From assembly GCF_003173715.1 (NCBI RefSeq), contig NZ_CP029550.1, positions 3,085,501-3,149,500 on the forward strand: DNA of 64,000 bases, read 5' to 3'. Origin of the DNA: Methylobacterium durans. GTDB lineage: Bacteria > Pseudomonadota > Alphaproteobacteria > Rhizobiales > Beijerinckiaceae. Positions within the stretch are counted from its first letter, which is position 1, and the number at the start of each line of letters is the position of its first letter. This document shows positions 32,034-40,912 of the stretch, piece by piece. Under the pieces are notes generated by a model. It did not search any database. It worked only from the letters and a program-made list of their open reading frames with translations, and was not told the DNA's origin. A program made the position numbers and the translations under genes.

Positions 32034-33058
32034 AGTTCGGGCCGGTCCCGCTGCACGAGGCCGCGGGCCTGATCGCGGCGCATTCCGTCCGGGCTGACGA
32101 GGCGGTCCTGCGCAAGGGGCACGCGATCTCGCCCGAGATCGTCGACCGGCTCGAAGCCGCCGGGCTGAGCGAGGTGGTCGCGGCGCGCCTGGAGCCCGGG
32201 GATCTCGGCGAGGACGAGGCGGCGTCGCGCCTCGCACACGATCTCGCCGGTGCCGGGGTCGATGCCGGGCAGCCCTTCACGGGCCGCTGCAATCTTTACG
32301 CGGCGCAGGCCGGTGTGCTGCGCGTCGCCCGGGACGGGATCGACGCGGCGAACGCGGTCGACGAGGCGATCACGGTGGCGACGCTGCCGCCCTTCAGGCC
32401 GGTGGCGGCCGGAGAGATGGTGGCGACCGTCAAGATCATTCCCTACGCGGTGCCGGGCGCGCTCCTCGACCGGGCGCGGGCGGCGGCTGCGTCCGCCCGG
32501 ATCGACGTGGCGCCCTACCGGCTCGCCCGGATCGGCGTGGTCTCGACCCTCCTGCCCGGCCTCAAGCCATCGACCGTCGACAAGACCCTCCGCATCCTGG
32601 CGCAGCGCCTCGCACCGACCGGCGCGGGGATCGTCGCCGAGCGCCGCGTTCCGCACGCGGCCGCCGCCGTCGCCGCTTCACTGGCGGAACTGATCGACCG
32701 GGAGGGCGCCGACCTCGCCGTGATCTTCGGCGCCTCGGCCATCGCCGACCGGCGGGACGTGATCCCGGCCGGCATCGAGGCGGCGGGCGGCCGGGTCGAT
32801 CATCTCGGCATGCCGGTCGATCCGGGCAACCTGCTCCTCGTCGGCGCGCGCGGGGACGTGCCGGTGATCGGCGCGCCGGGCTGCGCCCGCTCGCCCAAGG
32901 AGAACGGGTTCGACTGGGTCCTGCACCGGCTGCTCGCCGGGCTCGCCGTGACCCGCGCCGACATCGTGGCCTTCGGCGTCGGCGGCCTCCTCACCGAGAT
33001 CGTCTTGCGCCCGCAGCCGCGCGGCGGCGGCGCGAGCGCGGAGGAGGAGGATGGCTGA
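32030..33058 (+). CDS. Molybdopterin-binding protein (MoeA/MogA-like domain)
   Basis: 342 residues. The N-terminal part resembles the MoeA linker region (GPVPLHEAAGLIAAHSV, LRKGHAISPEIVDRLEAAGL). The C-terminal half is a molybdopterin-binding fold: RIGVVSTLLPGLKPSTVDK, VIFGASAIADRRDVIPAGIE, GMPVDPGNLLLVG. It overlaps the XdhC gene upstream by 4 bases and the MocA-like gene downstream by 8 bases, so translation is probably coupled. A role in making or delivering the cytosine-dinucleotide form of the cofactor is inferred from context only. Confidence 0.82.
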   Translation: MKFGPVPLHEAAGLIAAHSVRADEAVLRKGHAISPEIVDRLEAAGLSEVVAARLEPGDLGEDEAASRLAHDLAGAGVDAGQPFTGRCNLYAAQAGVLRVARDGIDAANAVDEAITVATLPPFRPVAAGEMVATVKIIPYAVPGALLDRARAAAASARIDVAPYRLARIGVVSTLLPGLKPSTVDKTLRILAQRLAPTGAGIVAERRVPHAAAAVAASLAELIDREGADLAVIFGASAIADRRDVIPAGIEAAGGRVDHLGMPVDPGNLLLVGARGDVPVIGAPGCARSPKENGFDWVLHRLLAGLAVTRADIVAFGVGGLLTEIVLRPQPRGGGASAEEEDG

Positions 33059-33635
33059 GGCGATCGCCGCCCTGATCCTCGCGGCCGGGCGCGGCACCCG
33101 CTTCGGGCCCGAGCCCAAGCTTCTCGCCGATCTCGACGGCCGCCCCCTGGTGCGTCACGCGGCGGAGGCCGCGCTCGCCTCGCGTCTGCGCCCGGTCGTG
33201 GCAATCCTCGGCGCGCACGCCGCGGACATGCGCGCGGCGCTTCGCGACCTCGACCTCACCTGCGTGGAGAATCCCGATTACGCGGACGGTCTCTCGACTT
33301 CCCTGAAGACCGGGCTCGCTGCCCTGCCCGGAGAGATCGCGGCGGCCGTGATCCTACTCGGCGACATGCCGCGCATCACGGGGGCCGACCTCGACCGCCT
33401 CGCCGACGCCTTCGCGGACGCCGATCCGGCCCCGGCCGCCGTGGTCCCCGTCCATGCGGGCCGGCGCGGCAACCCGGTGCTCCTCAACCTGCGCCGCCTC
33501 GGGCCGGCCCTCGCCGCGCTCTCGGGCGACCGGGGCGCCGGTCCGCTGCTGGCCGGGCGCGACGACGTGCTGGAGGTCGCGGGGACCGCCGGGACGGGCT
33601 TCGATGTCGACACGCCGGAGGCGCTGACGACCTGA
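33051..33635 (+). CDS. Nucleotidyltransferase, MocA/MobA-like
   Basis: 194 residues, a GT-A type nucleotidyltransferase. The N-terminal nucleotide loop LILAAGRGTRFGPEPKLLAD has the LAAGxxxRxG...K pattern, and GDMPRITGADLDRLADAF and GRRGNPVLL follow. In the MocA family this transfers CMP to molybdopterin to make the cofactor of the xanthine dehydrogenase class, whereas MobA uses GTP. The XdhC neighbours favour MocA. The structural hydroxylase genes are not in the window. Confidence 0.82.
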   Translation: MAEAIAALILAAGRGTRFGPEPKLLADLDGRPLVRHAAEAALASRLRPVVAILGAHAADMRAALRDLDLTCVENPDYADGLSTSLKTGLAALPGEIAAAVILLGDMPRITGADLDRLADAFADADPAPAAVVPVHAGRRGNPVLLNLRRLGPALAALSGDRGAGPLLAGRDDVLEVAGTAGTGFDVDTPEALTT

Positions 33636-33662
33636 CCGTCCGGGTGGCCACGGGATGCCCGG

Positions 33663-33821
33663 TCACTCCGTCCGCTCCCGCTTCGCCTCCGCCCGGCAGC
33701 GGTCCGAGCAGTAGCGGACCTCCTCCCAGACGCGCTCCCATTTCTTGCGCCACGCGAAGGGCCTGCCGCACTGGGCGCAGGGCTTCGACGGGAGATCGCC
33801 CTTGCGGCGCATCCGAGCCAT
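33663..33821 (-). CDS. DUF2256 zinc-ribbon-like small protein
   Basis: 52 residues from ATG 33821. Four cysteines form two knuckles, [16 protein letters not shown] and [12 protein letters not shown], with the family sequence [12 protein letters not shown] between them. DUF2256 proteins often lie beside, or are fused to, cryptochrome/photolyase-related genes, and a 4Fe-4S photolyase is 2 kb away here. One base separates it from the formyltransferase upstream on the same strand. Function is unknown. Confidence 0.85.
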   Translation of the reverse strand: MARMRRKGDLPSKPCAQCGRPFAWRKKWERVWEEVRYCSDRCRAEAKRERTE

Positions 33822-33822
33822 C

Positions 33823-34689
33823 TCAGCGGCCGATCTGCCCGGCCTCGTTGAGCGGCACGAGGCTCCAGCGGGTGACGAGCACGTAGCCGTCCCGGGCCGC
33901 CACCACGATCTGGCGTCGGTAGCGGTGGACGATGGTGCCGGGCGTGGTGTTGTGCGCCTCCCGCCAGCCCTCGGCGGCGGCGACGAAGACGCGACTGTCG
34001 CCGAGGCGGGCGATCGTCTCGATCGATCCGAAGGCCCGCACCCGGCGCAGAATCGCCTCGACCTCCTGGCGGAAGTCGAGGGTGCGGTCGGCATCGCTCA
34101 CCCGCGCCCAGTACGAGCCGTCGCCCTGCGGCTCGGGCCTGCGCCAGCGCGCCGGCAGGTCGCGCGCGATCGGGCCGGCGGCGAGCCGGCGCGCCGCCAT
34201 CTGGCACTTGGCGAGAAGGGATTCGTGCGTCTCCCCGGACGAGACGGGGAAGATGTCCTGGGCCAGGATGTCGCCCGTGTCGAAGCCCTGCTCGGCCAGC
34301 ACGTGCGCGGTGACACCCCAGCTCTCGTAGCCCTCGCTGATCGCCCGGAAGAGCGGGTAGGGGCCGCGCCCCGTCGGCAGAGGGGAGGGGTGGAAGTTCA
34401 GCGCGTAGGCTGCGCGGCCGTGCCAGCCGGTGATGAGCCAGGGATAGCCCGCCACGACGAGGGCCCAGTCGCGGCCGTGGGCGGCGTTGAGCGCGTCGAG
34501 ATCGGAGACCCGCATCCGGGAGAGCTGCATGGGCAGCCGGCGCTGGCGCGCGAGCGCCACGACCGCCTCGTTGTGATCGTAGATCCCGTCGCAGGGGCGG
34601 GTGAACAGCTTGATCGGCGTCCAGCCGGCCTGGATCAGCGCATCGAACACGCCGCCGAGGAAGTCGATGCCCGCGAACGCGAACTTCAT
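33823..34689 (-). CDS. Formyltransferase family protein
   Basis: 288 residues with the methionyl-tRNA formyltransferase-type N-terminal fold. The catalytic Asn-His-Asp set is visible: [20 protein letters not shown] (Asn and His) and [13 protein letters not shown] (Asp). The N-terminus [19 protein letters not shown] replaces the usual nucleotide loop. It is not a housekeeping Fmt, whose C-terminal OB domain and SLLP signature differ; the formyl acceptor is unknown. ATG 34689 ([10 protein letters not shown]) is chosen over an in-frame upstream ATG at 34794. Confidence 0.8.
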   Translation of the reverse strand: MKFAFAGIDFLGGVFDALIQAGWTPIKLFTRPCDGIYDHNEAVVALARQRRLPMQLSRMRVSDLDALNAAHGRDWALVVAGYPWLITGWHGRAAYALNFHPSPLPTGRGPYPLFRAISEGYESWGVTAHVLAEQGFDTGDILAQDIFPVSSGETHESLLAKCQMAARRLAAGPIARDLPARWRRPEPQGDGSYWARVSDADRTLDFRQEVEAILRRVRAFGSIETIARLGDSRVFVAAAEGWREAHNTTPGTIVHRYRRQIVVAARDGYVLVTRWSLVPLNEAGQIGR

Positions 34690-34864
34690 GCAGGCTCCTG
34701 ACGCCGCTTGCATTGGCGCGGCTGCGACATCGGCGATGGGGCGGGGCAGCGCTCCGCGACCTCCACGGCGCTGTCCCGCGCCATACCTAATCACAAATAA
34801 TGCCTGGGTCGCGATCTCCCGGAGAAATTGCGGCGCGCCCGAGGATTTGCCGAGGAGACGGCCA

Positions 34865-35598
34865 ATGGAACGGGTGGTGATCTACGGGGGCACGGGCGGC
34901 ATCGGGCGCGCCACGGCGCGGGCCCTGCGGGCGCGGGGCTGCCAGCTGCACCTCGCCGCCCGCGACGCCGCACGGCTCGCGGAGGCCGCGGACGAGTTCG
35001 GCGACACCACGATCACGGCGGGCGACGTCGCGGACCCCGCCTTCTTCGATCAGGTGACGCGCGAGGCGGGCTCCCGCCTCGGCGGCCTCGTCTACGCGGT
35101 CGGCACCATCAACCTCCGCCATCTCGCGCGGCTGACGGCCGAGGATGTCGAGGCCGATTTCCGCATCAACGCGCTCGGCGCCTTCCTGGCGCTTCAAGCG
35201 GCGGCGCCCGCCCTGAAGGCCGGAGCGGGCGAGGCGGGGGCGGGCGTCGTCCTGTTCTCGACGGTTGCCGTGGCGCAGGGCTTCCCTCGCACGCCTCGGT
35301 CGCGATGGCGAAGGGCGCCGTCGAGGGGCTCGCCCTGTCCCTCGCGGCCGAGCTCGCGCCGCAGGTGCGCGTCAACGTGGTGGCGCCCTCGCTCACCCGC
35401 ACGCCGCTTGCCGCCGCCATCACCGGCAACGACACCCTGGCCCAGGGCATTGCCCAGATGCACGCCCTGCAGCGCCTCGGCCGTCCGGAGGACATCGCGG
35501 CACTGGCGAGCTTCCTCGTCTCCGAGGAGGCGGCCTGGATCACCGGACAGATCATCGGCGCCGATGGCGGGCGGGCGATGCTGCGCACCAAGGGCTGA
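34865..35598 (+). CDS. Short-chain dehydrogenase-like protein, frameshifted in this sequence, no catalytic Tyr
   Basis: Rossmann start with VVIYGGTGGIGRATARALRA, then NAG-like VYAVGTINLRHLARL and the Ser segment VVLFSTVAVAQGF. The frame breaks at the ccc run 35284-35286 and resumes as SHASVAMAKGAVEGLALSLA to ITGQIIGADGGRAML, about 244 residues in all. In the active-site motif YxxxK the position of the Tyr is Val (VAMAK), so the usual SDR proton relay is missing. The gene precedes the photolyase; the pairing suggests a linked role that is not known. Confidence 0.8.
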
Positions 35599-35602
35599 GC
35601 CG

Positions 35603-37200
35603 GTGGCGGGGGAAGCGCGCACCGCGCGCCGCGCATTCTGCGCTTCGTCCTCGGCGACCAGCTCCACCGGCGGGTGAGTTCGCTGACCGACCTCGACCCG
35701 GACCGCGACGTGGTCCTGATCGTCGAGGTCGAGGCCGAGGCGACCTATGTTCGCCACCACAAGCAGAAGATCGCGTTCCTGTTCTCGGCGATGCGCCATT
35801 TCGCGGCCGAACTCGCGGCCGAAGGGATCGCGGTCGATTACGTCCGCCTCGACGATGCGGGCAACACCGGCAGCTTCACGGGTGAGCTCGAACGCGCGGT
35901 CGCCCGCCACAGGCCCGATCGGGTGGTGGTGACCGAGCCCGGCGAGTGGCGCGTCCTCGCAATGATGCGGGGCTGGCGGGACGATCTTCCCATCCCCGTC
36001 GAGATCCGCGACGACAACCGATTCCTCTGCCCGCGGGCGGAATTCGCGGCCTGGGCCGGGGACAGGCGCAGCCTGCGCATGGAGACCTTTTACCAGGGCA
36101 TGCGCCGCCGCACCGGCCTCCTGATGGAGGGGCCTGAGCCGGTCGGGGGCCAGTGGAACTTCGACGCCGACAATCGCAGGCGCCTGCCGAAGGGCCACGT
36201 CCCGCCGCGCCGCCCCGGCTTCGCGCCGGACGCGATCACCCGAGAGGTGATCGACCTCGTGGCCGCGCGCTTCCCCGAGCATTTCGGCGACCTCGACGGC
36301 TTCGCCTGGCCGGTGACGCGGTCGGACGCCCTTCAGGCGCTCAAGCACTTCGTCGCCGAGTGCCTGCCGACCTTCGGCGACTATCAGGACGCGATGCAGG
36401 CGGGCGCTCCTTTCCTCTACCACGCGCTGCTGGCGCCGGCCCTCAATGCCGGCCTCCTCACGCCCGAGGAGGTCTGCCGCGCGGCCGAGCGGGCATTTCG
36501 CGCCGGCGACGTGCCGCTGAACTGCGCGGAGGGGTTCATCCGCCAGATCCTCGGCTGGCGGGAATACGTGCGCGGCCTCTACTGGGCGCGGATGCCGGAC
36601 TACGCCCGCACCAACGCGCTTGCCGCCACGCGCGACCTGCCCTGGTTCTACTGGTCGGGCGACACGCCGATGAACTGCCTCGCGCAGGTCGTCCGGGACA
36701 CGCGGGCGAACGCCTACGCCCACCACATCCAGCGCCTGATGGTGACGGGCAACTTCGCCCTGATCGCCGGGATCGCGCCGGCGCAGGTCGAGGAATGGTA
36801 CCTGATCGTCTTCGCCGACGCCTTCGAGTGGGTGGAACTGCCGAACGTCCACGGCATGGTGCTGTGGGCGGACGGGGGCGTGATGGGCTCTAAGCCCTAC
36901 GCGGCCTCGGGCGCCTACATCGACCGGATGTCGGATTATTGCGGGCCCTGCGCCTACGACGTGAAGCGGAAGGCCGGCCCCCGGGCCTGCCCGTTCAACT
37001 ACCTCTACTGGCACTTCCTGATGGAGAACGCGGAGCGTCTCGCGGGCAACCCGCGCCTCGCCATGCCCTACCGGACGCTGGCGAAGATGGGGGACCGGCG
37101 CCGGGCCGAGATCGCGGCGGATTCCGCCCGCTTCCTGTCCGGTCTCGCGGCGGAGCCGCCGCCGCCGGAGGGCCAGCTCGAACTCGGGTTCGGCGGCTAG
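35603..37200 (+). CDS. Cryptochrome/photolyase-related protein of the 4Fe-4S (FeS-BCP) type
   Basis: About 530 residues. The main frame is open from GTG 35674 (508 residues). The conserved N-terminus RILRFVLGDQLHRRVSSLTD begins upstream without a start codon in that frame; GTG 35603 fits if one G is missing from the run near 35608-35612. Cys codons at 36676 (MNCLAQ), 36940 and 36949 (CGPC) and 36988 (RACPF) fit the four ligands of the prokaryotic 6-4 photolyase cluster. Other family segments are HHKQKIAFLFSAMRHFA and GVMGSKPYAASGAYIDRMS. Light-driven repair of (6-4) photoproducts is the known role of the class. Confidence 0.85.
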
Positions 37201-37207
37201 CGCCGGC

Positions 37208-37936
37208 TTATTGCAGGTTCATCCAGAAGGTCAGCGAGAGGTAGGGGCTCGGGGCCGACCGCCCGCTCTCGAACTGCACACCGGCCGAGACCCGCATGTT
37301 GTAGCGCCAGAGCGGAACGTCGGTGGCGTGGAGGCCGAGATTCGCTTTGCCGTAGCCCGACCGGTCCGCGTAGAGGCTCGCCTCCGGGCCGAGAAAGGCG
37401 CCCCAGAGGCGGTAGCCGACGGCGAGGCGGCTCCACAGGTCGCCCCGGGCCGAGCCGAGGATCAGGGTGCCGTTGACGAGGGTGTCCGCGGTTGGGTGAG
37501 CCCAGATCTCGCCCTGCAGGCGCAGGCCGAAGCGCGCGGGCAGGAGGCCGATGCCGCCTCCGTCCATCAGCGCCTCGAGCGCGGCCTCGGGCCCCGAGTA
37601 GAGTGCAACGATGCCCCGATCGCCCGCCCATTGGTAGCCCGCGAGCGTCGAGGCCGAGGCGGTGTAGCGGGCGAGGCGCGCGACGAAGATCCGCGTCCCG
37701 CAGGCGCAGACGAGCGTCTCGAATCGGCGTCCGAAGCCGCCGCTCGCCAGGATCACGACGCCCGAGCCGCCGTGCCGGTCGAGATTGACCTTCACCCCGT
37801 TCGCCGCGAAGGAGGAGGGCGCCGCGTCGAGGCTGCCGAACACGACCGTACCGAGCGGGTAGCTCTCGCCGCGCGCGGGCTCGGCGGCGAGGAGAAGCGC
37901 GGCGGCGTATGCGGCAGACAGATGACGCCGTGTCAC
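37208..37936 (-). CDS. bcsS: BcsS-like outer-membrane beta-barrel protein
   Basis: 242 residues with a signal peptide (RRHLSAAYAAALLLAAEPARG). The rest alternates aromatic and polar residues in beta-strand style, ending in an outer-membrane type C-terminus (PYLSLTFWMNLQ). The pattern, with YQWAGDRGIVALY, GLRLQGEIWAHP and GYRLWGAFLGPEASLYADRS, matches the cellulose-biosynthesis BcsS family of Hyphomicrobiales. No bcsA, bcsB or bcsC lies nearby, so a link to cellulose is not shown by context. It is convergent with the photolyase, 7 bases apart. Confidence 0.72.
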   Translation of the reverse strand: MTRRHLSAAYAAALLLAAEPARGESYPLGTVVFGSLDAAPSSFAANGVKVNLDRHGGSGVVILASGGFGRRFETLVCACGTRIFVARLARYTASASTLAGYQWAGDRGIVALYSGPEAALEALMDGGGIGLLPARFGLRLQGEIWAHPTADTLVNGTLILGSARGDLWSRLAVGYRLWGAFLGPEASLYADRSGYGKANLGLHATDVPLWRYNMRVSAGVQFESGRSAPSPYLSLTFWMNLQ

Positions 37937-38271
37937 CGGAGACTCGCACCGATCGAATTCGGATCAGTGTAGTCTTGCGCGCCTCGATTTCGCCAGAGAT
38001 GCGACGCATTTCATGGGCAGGGACGAGGAATTATTTCTGGTTGTTTCAAGTGGGCGGCAGATCATCCGGTCGACATGATTGAAGAGAACCTGAAGTCGGA
38101 TTTTTCCGGCGTCGATAACTTCAGCGACGCGTTCTCCGACGAGGATGCACGGGTTTCCGCACGTTCTGCGGGCACCGCCGAGGCGGTTCCGCCAGGTGCG
38201 CTGGCGCGCTTGGCGCATGAACCGAACTCGGCTAGAGCCGCGCCCGGGACAGCAGCCAGCGGCCGAACCCC
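37937..38271 (+). other. Spacer between divergent bcsS and exoD
   Basis: 335 bp, noticeably richer in A+T than the surroundings at about 38020-38130. Possible frames on both strands (plus from 38075, minus ending 37964) have no family resemblance and no good ribosome-binding site. It probably holds the two divergent promoters. I see no clear -35/-10 pair. Confidence 0.5.
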
Positions 38272-38874
38272 TTGTATTCCGGTGCCCGAACTTCCGACGT
38301 CCTCACCGTGCTCGCGAGCCAGGAGGGGGAAAGGCTGACCGTCGGCGACATCGTCGCCGTGCTGCGGGACCGCGCCTTCGCGCTGCTCGTCGTCATCCTG
38401 GGCCTGCCGAACTGCCTGCCGATGCCGCCGCCGATCCCGCTGATCTGCGGTCTGCTGCTGCTCCTCGTGGCGGTGCAGATCGCCGCCGGCATGTCGGCGC
38501 CCTGGCTGCCGCGGGCGCTGCTCGGCCGCTCCATCGCGCGCAGCGACGTGGAGCGGGCCGTCAACCGCGCCGTGCCCCTGCTGCGGCGGCTGGAGCGCTG
38601 GTCGCGCCCGCGCATGGCCGTGTTCGAGACCGCGATCGGCATGCGCGGGATGGGGCTGATCCTGCTGACGCTGGCGATGGCGCTGATCGTCGCCGCGCCC
38701 GTGGTCGGGCAGATCCCGCTCGGGCTCGCGGTCTGCCTCGTCGGGCTCGGGCTCGTGGAGCGGGACGGGATCGTCGTCCTCGTCGGGCTCGGCATCGGCA
38801 CGCTCGGCGTCGCGCTGAATGCCGGCTTCGTCTACGCGATCGTCTCCGGCATCATGAGCCTGTTCAGCCTCTAA
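38272..38874 (+). CDS. exoD: ExoD family membrane protein
   Basis: 200 residues from TTG 38272. Family features are RTSDVLTVLASQEGERLTVG, a reentrant or helical region (ALLVVILGLPNCLPMPPPIP), and C-terminal membrane helices (GLILLTLAMALIVAAPVVGQ and GIVVLVGLGIGTLGVALNAG). ExoD was found through exopolysaccharide synthesis and alkaline tolerance in Sinorhizobium; its chemical role is unknown. The start is uncertain: no good ribosome-binding site precedes the TTG, and a neighbouring frame opens with ATG 38218. An IS630 copy lies 10 bases after the stop. Confidence 0.75.
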   Translation: MYSGARTSDVLTVLASQEGERLTVGDIVAVLRDRAFALLVVILGLPNCLPMPPPIPLICGLLLLLVAVQIAAGMSAPWLPRALLGRSIARSDVERAVNRAVPLLRRLERWSRPRMAVFETAIGMRGMGLILLTLAMALIVAAPVVGQIPLGLAVCLVGLGLVERDGIVVLVGLGIGTLGVALNAGFVYAIVSGIMSLFSL

Positions 38875-38884
38875 AGGGCGTCTT

Positions 38885-40046
38885 ATACCAATCGGTGGTG
38901 ATCATAACTGATAGGCCCAGTCACGCAGGCCGATGGACATGATCTTCCAAGGCTGGTCGATGAACCGGTTCCAGACCTGACAGCACTGCTCGACAATGTC
39001 CTCGTAGGACGAGAAGACGCGGTCGCCGAGCCAGTTGTCGCGCAGGAACTGCCAGACATTCTCGACCGGGTTGAGTTCCGGGGCGCAGGCTGGCAGCGGC
39101 AGCAGGGTGATGTTGGCGGGCACGACGAGGTCGTGGGCGACGTGCCAGCCCGCCCCATCGAGGATCAGCACGGCGTGGGCGCCTTCCTCGACGCTGCAGC
39201 TGATCTCCCTGAGGTGCTCGTTCATCGCCGCGGTATCGCATCTCGGCATGATGAGGCCGGCACCCTTGCCCTTCTCGGGACAGATCGCTCCGAAGATGTA
39301 GGCGTGGGCCGTACGTTGGTCCTTGGGCGCCGAGGGCCGGCTGCCGCGGCGCGCCCAGCGGCGGGGCAGCGTGTTCTTCTGGCCGACCCGAGCCTCGTCT
39401 GACCACCACACCTCGATGGCCGCGCCAGCCGGCAGCCGGGCTCGGATCGCCCTCACCTCGGCTGGCAAGTTTTTTTGAAGGCTGCCAGTGCGGCCGGGTC
39501 CTGCTCATGATGGCGCGGGCGTGCCGACAGCTTGCGGAAGCCGAGTTGTTTCACCGTGCGGCCCACCGTGCTCTCGTCCAGGCTCACGCCGAAGCTGGCG
39601 TAGATCCAGGCGGCGAGATCCTTCAGCCGCCAGCGCACCACGCCGTGTCGATCCGGGTCCGGCCCGCTCTCGACGATCTGCGCCAGCGCTTGACGCTGCG
39701 CATCGCTCAACTTGGCTGGGTTGCCCGGGGCCTTGCGGTTGATCAGCCCGGCCGGGCCAGCTGCGTTGAAGGCGAGCACCCAATCGCGCACCGTCTGCAA
39801 CCCTACCACCCCGATCCGAGCCGCATCCGTGCGGCTGCCGCCCTCGTAGATCTCGGCCAGCGCCAGCAGCCGGCGGCTCTGGCCCGCGTCTCGGCTGGCC
39901 TTGGCCAGACGTCGAAGATCGTCGGCGTTGAAATCCTCACGCAGAGCAACCGCAGCGGACATGGCAAACCCTCCCGGTTTGCCTCATCGAACCAGATCCG
40001 CCGCCGATACGAAACCTCGTGAGTCGCTATCACCGTCGACCGGTAT
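38885..40046 (-). mobile_element. IS630-family insertion sequence
   Basis: 1162 bp with imperfect terminal inverted repeats: ATACCAATCGGTGGTGAT at the left and, on the minus strand, ATACCGGTCGACGGTGAT at the right. The right outer flank is TA (40047-40048), the IS630 target dinucleotide, and is part of the znuB stop codon TAA. The left flank is TT, so a duplicated TA is not fully preserved. One split transposase gene fills the element. It lies between exoD and znuB without interrupting either protein. Confidence 0.85.
38902..39962 (-). CDS. IS630 family transposase, two frames joined at an A7 run
   Basis: The first frame (39962 to 39453) has the helix-turn-helix region (RLAKASRDAGQSRRLLALAE, GLQTVRDWVLAFNAAG). 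The second (from about 39468 to 38902) has the DDE catalytic part: WWSDEARVGQKN, LILDGAGWHVAHD and LNPVENVWQFLRDNW. They meet at seven A on the minus strand (39476-39470); a -1 step there gives one protein of about 353 residues. Programmed -1 shifting is known in IS630 members. A lost base, as elsewhere in this sequence, would look the same. Confidence 0.85.
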
Positions 40047-40912
40047 TACGCCTCCAGGTGGCGCGGGCGCACGAGGCGGTAGACGAGTCCGCCGCGCGGT
40101 CCGACCATCATCGAGACGAGGTAGAGGGCCCCCGCCGCCAGCACGATGGCGGGGCCGGTGGGCAGGTCGGCGTGGTAGGACAGGCTGAGGCCGACGACGC
40201 TCGCCAGCACCGCGACCAGCATCGAGACCGGGATCAGGCCGCTGAGGTCGGAGGCCCAGAAGCGGGCGGTGACGGCGGGCAGGAGCATCAGGCCGACCGC
40301 GAGCAGCGTCCCGAGCGCCTGGAAGCCGCCGACGAGGTTCATCACCACGAGGCCGAGGAAGGCGAGGTGGACCGGGCCTCCGGCGCGGCTCACGGTGCGC
40401 AGGAAGAGCGGGTCGACGCATTCCATCACCAGGGGCCGGTAGAGGGCGGCGAGCACCAGGAGCGTCACGGTGGCGATGCCGCCGAGGAGGAGCAGGGCCG
40501 GGTCGTCGAGGGCCAGCACCGTGCCGAACAGGATGTGCAGGAGGTCGATCTGAGAGCCCCGCAGGGAGACGAGGAGGACACCGGCGGCGAGCGAGATGAG
40601 GTAGAAGGCGGCGAGGCTCGCATCCTCCTTCAGCACCGTCGAGCGTGTGACGAGGCCGGCGAGCAGCGCCACCGCGAGGCCGGCCGCGAGGCCGCCGAGG
40701 GTCATCGCCGGCAGCGACAGGCCGGCGACGAGGAAGCCGGCCGCGGCGCCCGGCAGGATGGCGTGGCTCATCGCCTCGCTCATCAGGCTCATCCGGCGCA
40801 GCATCAGGAAGACGCCGATCGGTGGGGCCGAGAGCGAGAGCGCGAGGCAGCCCGCCAGCGCCCGGCGCATGAAGCCGAACTCGAGGAACGGGCCGAGGAC
40901 GAGGTCGATCAC
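40046..40912 (-). CDS. znuB: Zinc ABC transporter permease
   Basis: 288 residues, about eight membrane helices of the ABC-3 metal permease family. Segments include RALAGCLALSLSAPPIGVFL, MLRRMSLMSEAMSHAILPGAA (the family EAMSHAILPG motif) and LVVMNLVGGFQALGTLLAVG. It imports zinc (less probably manganese) with the upstream ATPase. Its start overlaps the znuC stop by 4 bases. Its TAA stop is shared with the end of the IS630 copy. No znuA binding-protein gene is in the window. Confidence 0.92.
   Translation of the reverse strand: MIDLVLGPFLEFGFMRRALAGCLALSLSAPPIGVFLMLRRMSLMSEAMSHAILPGAAAGFLVAGLSLPAMTLGGLAAGLAVALLAGLVTRSTVLKEDASLAAFYLISLAAGVLLVSLRGSQIDLLHILFGTVLALDDPALLLLGGIATVTLLVLAALYRPLVMECVDPLFLRTVSRAGGPVHLAFLGLVVMNLVGGFQALGTLLAVGLMLLPAVTARFWASDLSGLIPVSMLVAVLASVVGLSLSYHADLPTGPAIVLAAGALYLVSMMVGPRGGLVYRLVRPRHLEA

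Noticed and set aside
38145..38300. A possible frameshift joining ATG 38218 to exoD
   Set aside because: The shift would have the opposite sign to the six probable errors, and the joined N-terminus matches nothing known.
38075..38338. A plus-strand frame starting MIEENLKSDFSG upstream of exoD
   Set aside because: No ribosome-binding site or family match, and it overlaps the start of exoD in another frame.
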